Positions 62,403 to 64,000 of a stretch of 64,000 nt of DNA are shown here, one piece after another. Under the pieces are notes generated by a model. It saw only the letters and a list, made by a program, of their open reading frames with translations. It ran no database searches and was not told where the DNA came from. Within the stretch, counting starts at the first letter, position 1. Each line of letters starts with the position of its first letter. The translations under genes and the position numbers were made by a program. This DNA is from Nocardiopsis_C rhodophaea (GTDB taxonomy: Bacteria > Actinomycetota > Actinomycetes > Streptosporangiales > Streptosporangiaceae): positions 124,001 through 188,000 of the forward strand of contig NZ_BAAAPC010000002.1 of assembly GCF_039530945.1 (NCBI RefSeq), given 5' to 3'.

Positions 62403-63287
62403 CTAGCGCTCCGGTCCTGCCTGGTCGTCCCGCGTGCGCGGACCGGTGCCATCCCCTGTGTCAGCGTCGGACACCGGCCGTCCCTCGCCACCGCCATCGA
62501 GATCGGGCGCGTCCGGTGCCGTTTCCCTCCGGTCCGCCTCGCGGTCGGCGGAGGCGTACACCTCCGCCTTGGGCACGCGGATCGAGTACCCGACGCCGCG
62601 CTTGGTGTGGATGAGGGCCGGGCCCAGCGGGTCGAGCTTGCGCCGCAGGTAGCTCACGTACGTCTCGACGATCTGGGACTGACCCGCGTAGTCCCATCCC
62701 CAGACGTTCTCCAACAGCTGCGCGCGGGTCAGGATCCGCCCGGCGTGGTTCATCATGTAGGCGAGCAGGCGGAACTCGGTGGGCGACAGCTCGACGGGCA
62801 CACCGGCCCGGCGCACGCCCCACGTGCGCTCGTTGAGTTCGAGGTCGGCCACGCGCAGCACCCCGTGCTCGTCGCGGGTCGCCTCGGTCAGGGCGGTCTC
62901 CTCGCGTCGGGTGCGCCGCAGCATCGCGTGGATCCGGGCGATGAGGGCCTCCACGGAGAAGGGCTTGGTGACATAGTCGTCACCGCCGAGGGACAGTCCG
63001 GTGACGGTGTCGGAGGGGGTGTCGCGGGCGGTCAGGTAGATCACCGGGACGTTGTCGCCGGCGTGGCGCAGCCGCTGGCAGATCTCGAAGCCGCTGATGT
63101 CGGGGAGCATGATGTCGAGCAGAATGAGGTCGGGGTGCCGCTCGCGTGCCAGGGCGAGTCCGTCGCCGCCGGTCCCGGCGGTACTCACACTGAAGTTGTG
63201 GAAGCGCAGTGCGGCTTGTACGAGTTCGCGGATGTTGGGCTCGTCGTCGATCACGAGCACGTGGGGGTGTGTCGTGGCCTCGATCAT
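62403..63287 (-). CDS. OmpR-family response regulator
   Basis: A 294-residue regulator. Receiver domain about 8-125 with VLVIDDEPNIRELV, phospho-Asp in LILLDIMLPDISGF, Thr in IYLTARDT and Lys in YVTKPFSVE. Winged-helix effector domain about 145-240 (ELSPTEFRLLAYMMNHAGRI, QIVETYVSYLRRKLD, LIHTKRGVGYSIR). An acidic, low-complexity C-terminal tail of about 45 residues is extra. Autoregulation is likely, since it heads the two-component operon. Confidence 0.95.
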   Translation of the reverse strand: MIEATTHPHVLVIDDEPNIRELVQAALRFHNFSVSTAGTGGDGLALARERHPDLILLDIMLPDISGFEICQRLRHAGDNVPVIYLTARDTPSDTVTGLSLGGDDYVTKPFSVEALIARIHAMLRRTRREETALTEATRDEHGVLRVADLELNERTWGVRRAGVPVELSPTEFRLLAYMMNHAGRILTRAQLLENVWGWDYAGQSQIVETYVSYLRRKLDPLGPALIHTKRGVGYSIRVPKAEVYASADREADRRETAPDAPDLDGGGEGRPVSDADTGDGTGPRTRDDQAGPER

Positions 63288-63502
63288 GTGTCACCTCGGA
63301 GATGGGGCCCAATGCCCCAGCGGATTCCGTCCCCATGATGCCGTAGAGCGGCGACGCCTTCGGTGGGACACATGCGTCACGCTGGGCAATCTCCCGATTT
63401 CATGGCGCGAATCCGCGGGATCTTGTGAACCTGGAGGCCGCGCCGGACATCACATCTGACGTGGCGGACCGCGGTTCGTGCGCGTGCCGGGGTACGTGCG
63501 GA

Positions 63503-63539
63503 GAGGTCTCGGTGTGGAGGACGGCCACACCGAGACCTC
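63503..63539. terminator. Perfect 15-bp hairpin between divergent genes
   Basis: GAGGTCTCGGTGTGG (63503-63517) pairs exactly with 63525-63539 around a 7-base loop. The flanking genes point away from each other, so a terminator here would end a transcript not yet annotated. The rest of 63288-63623 shows no supported gene. Confidence 0.6.
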
Positions 63540-63611
63540 GTTCCACTGTTTCGGCACTGTCCACGGGTTCCGTGCACCGCCGTCGGACGCCTCCGCGCGG
63601 GCGCGAGGGGC

Positions 63612-63623
63612 GCTAGCCTGGCG
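63612..63623 (+). promoter_or_regulatory. Leaderless -10 element of the exonuclease III gene
   Basis: TAGCCT (63612-63617), six bases (GGCGGT), then GTG at 63624. No -35 was recognised. Confidence 0.5.
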
Positions 63624-64000
63624 GTGTGCGAATTGCTACGTGGAACGTGAACAGCATCCGGGCGCGAGCCGAACGGGTCGCCGCCTGGATCGAGCGCAGC
63701 GATGTCGACATCGTCGCCATCCAGGAAACGAAGTGCCGCGACGACCAGTTCCCGGCGACCGTCTTCGCCGACCTCGGCTACGAAGTCGCCCACCACGGGC
63801 TGTCGCAGTGGAACGGCGTCGCGATCGCCTCCCGCGTCGGGTTGGACGAGGTGCGGATCGGTTTCCCCGAGCAGCCGGGGTGGGGCGACCCCGCCGCCGC
63901 GGAGGCCCGCGCCATCGGCGCGACCTGCAACGGCGTCGAGGTATGGAGCCTGTACGTGCCGAACGGGCGCGAGATCGACGACCCGCACTACATCTACAAG
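63624..64000 (+). CDS. xth: Exodeoxyribonuclease III, N-terminal part
   Basis: The first 125 codons of an AP endonuclease / 3'-5' exonuclease of the ExoIII family, cut by the window end. Motifs: RIATWNVNSIRAR (Asn metal ligand), DIVAIQETKCRDDQFP (catalytic Glu), HHGLSQWNGVAIASR and the start of the active-site loop YVPNGREIDDP. Start GTG 63624 gives the family N-terminus and appears leaderless. Confidence 0.95.

Overview
This is a high-GC (roughly 70%) actinobacterial chromosome segment. GTG starts are frequent, several genes look leaderless (TANNNT, six bases, then the start codon), and there are actinobacterial markers: DUF3027, DUF2530, an R2lox oxidase, a bacterial XPB helicase with its helicase-associated/WYL partner, CysO, an IdeR-type regulator and HrcA/CIRCE control of groEL. 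The protein set fits a Nocardiopsaceae-like actinomycete, but that placement is inferred from reading alone.

Layout. 1-6.1 kb is core metabolism: the tail of a GrpB-family gene, trehalose-6-phosphate synthase (otsA), a SAM-riboswitch-controlled threonine synthase (thrC), a CysO-like sulfur carrier ending Gly-Gly-Cys, and groEL behind two tandem CIRCE operators. 6.2-20.5 kb is an accessory island. An A+T-richer leader precedes three tandem, overlapping stand-alone condensation-domain proteins with no carrier protein or adenylation domain. Next comes an inverted short UvrA-like (DrrC/UvrA2 type) ATPase and a C-terminal relic of a fourth condensation gene. A heterodimeric ABC exporter with complementary degenerate ATP sites follows, divergent from a leaderless TetR gene. 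A PhyH-type dioxygenase is translationally coupled to a CPBP membrane protease. Toxin-antitoxin-like debris lies at both ends of the ABC-TetR-PhyH-CPBP block.

20.5-31.3 kb: R2lox oxidase, XPB helicase, three short CD225/dispanin-like membrane proteins, the helicase-associated/WYL protein, a HAAS-domain membrane protein, a cold-shock protein with a structured leader, and DUF3027. 31.4-41.3 kb: a 1025-residue sacsin-like GHKL ATPase, a class I methyltransferase, a DUF2530 membrane protein, a purine permease, a MarR-MFS pair, 2',3'-cyclic phosphodiesterase (thpR) and a 32-residue membrane peptide. 41.4-50 kb: a BKACE-family enzyme, a secreted anchored protein, a Uma2 nuclease, a GDPD, serC, citrate synthase, pdxH and a DtxR/IdeR regulator. 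49.6-64 kb: a PAS-GAF-SpoIIE-HATPase phosphatase, two acyl-CoA dehydrogenases, a thiolase, an MFS exporter fused to a winged helix, a YcaQ-like glycosylase, an OmpR-type two-component system and the start of exonuclease III.

How the parts may work together. The island could encode assembly and export of a small acylated or amide-linked molecule. Condensation-type enzymes would form the bond, PhyH would hydroxylate, the ABC heterodimer would export, and the UvrA-like ATPase would give self-protection. This is a hypothesis from gene content only. A 20-base palindromic element (GATATCGCCGAGATCAACGG) occurs four times, always at convergent gene junctions, where it forms strong hairpins; it looks like a genome-specific bidirectional terminator or REP-like repeat.
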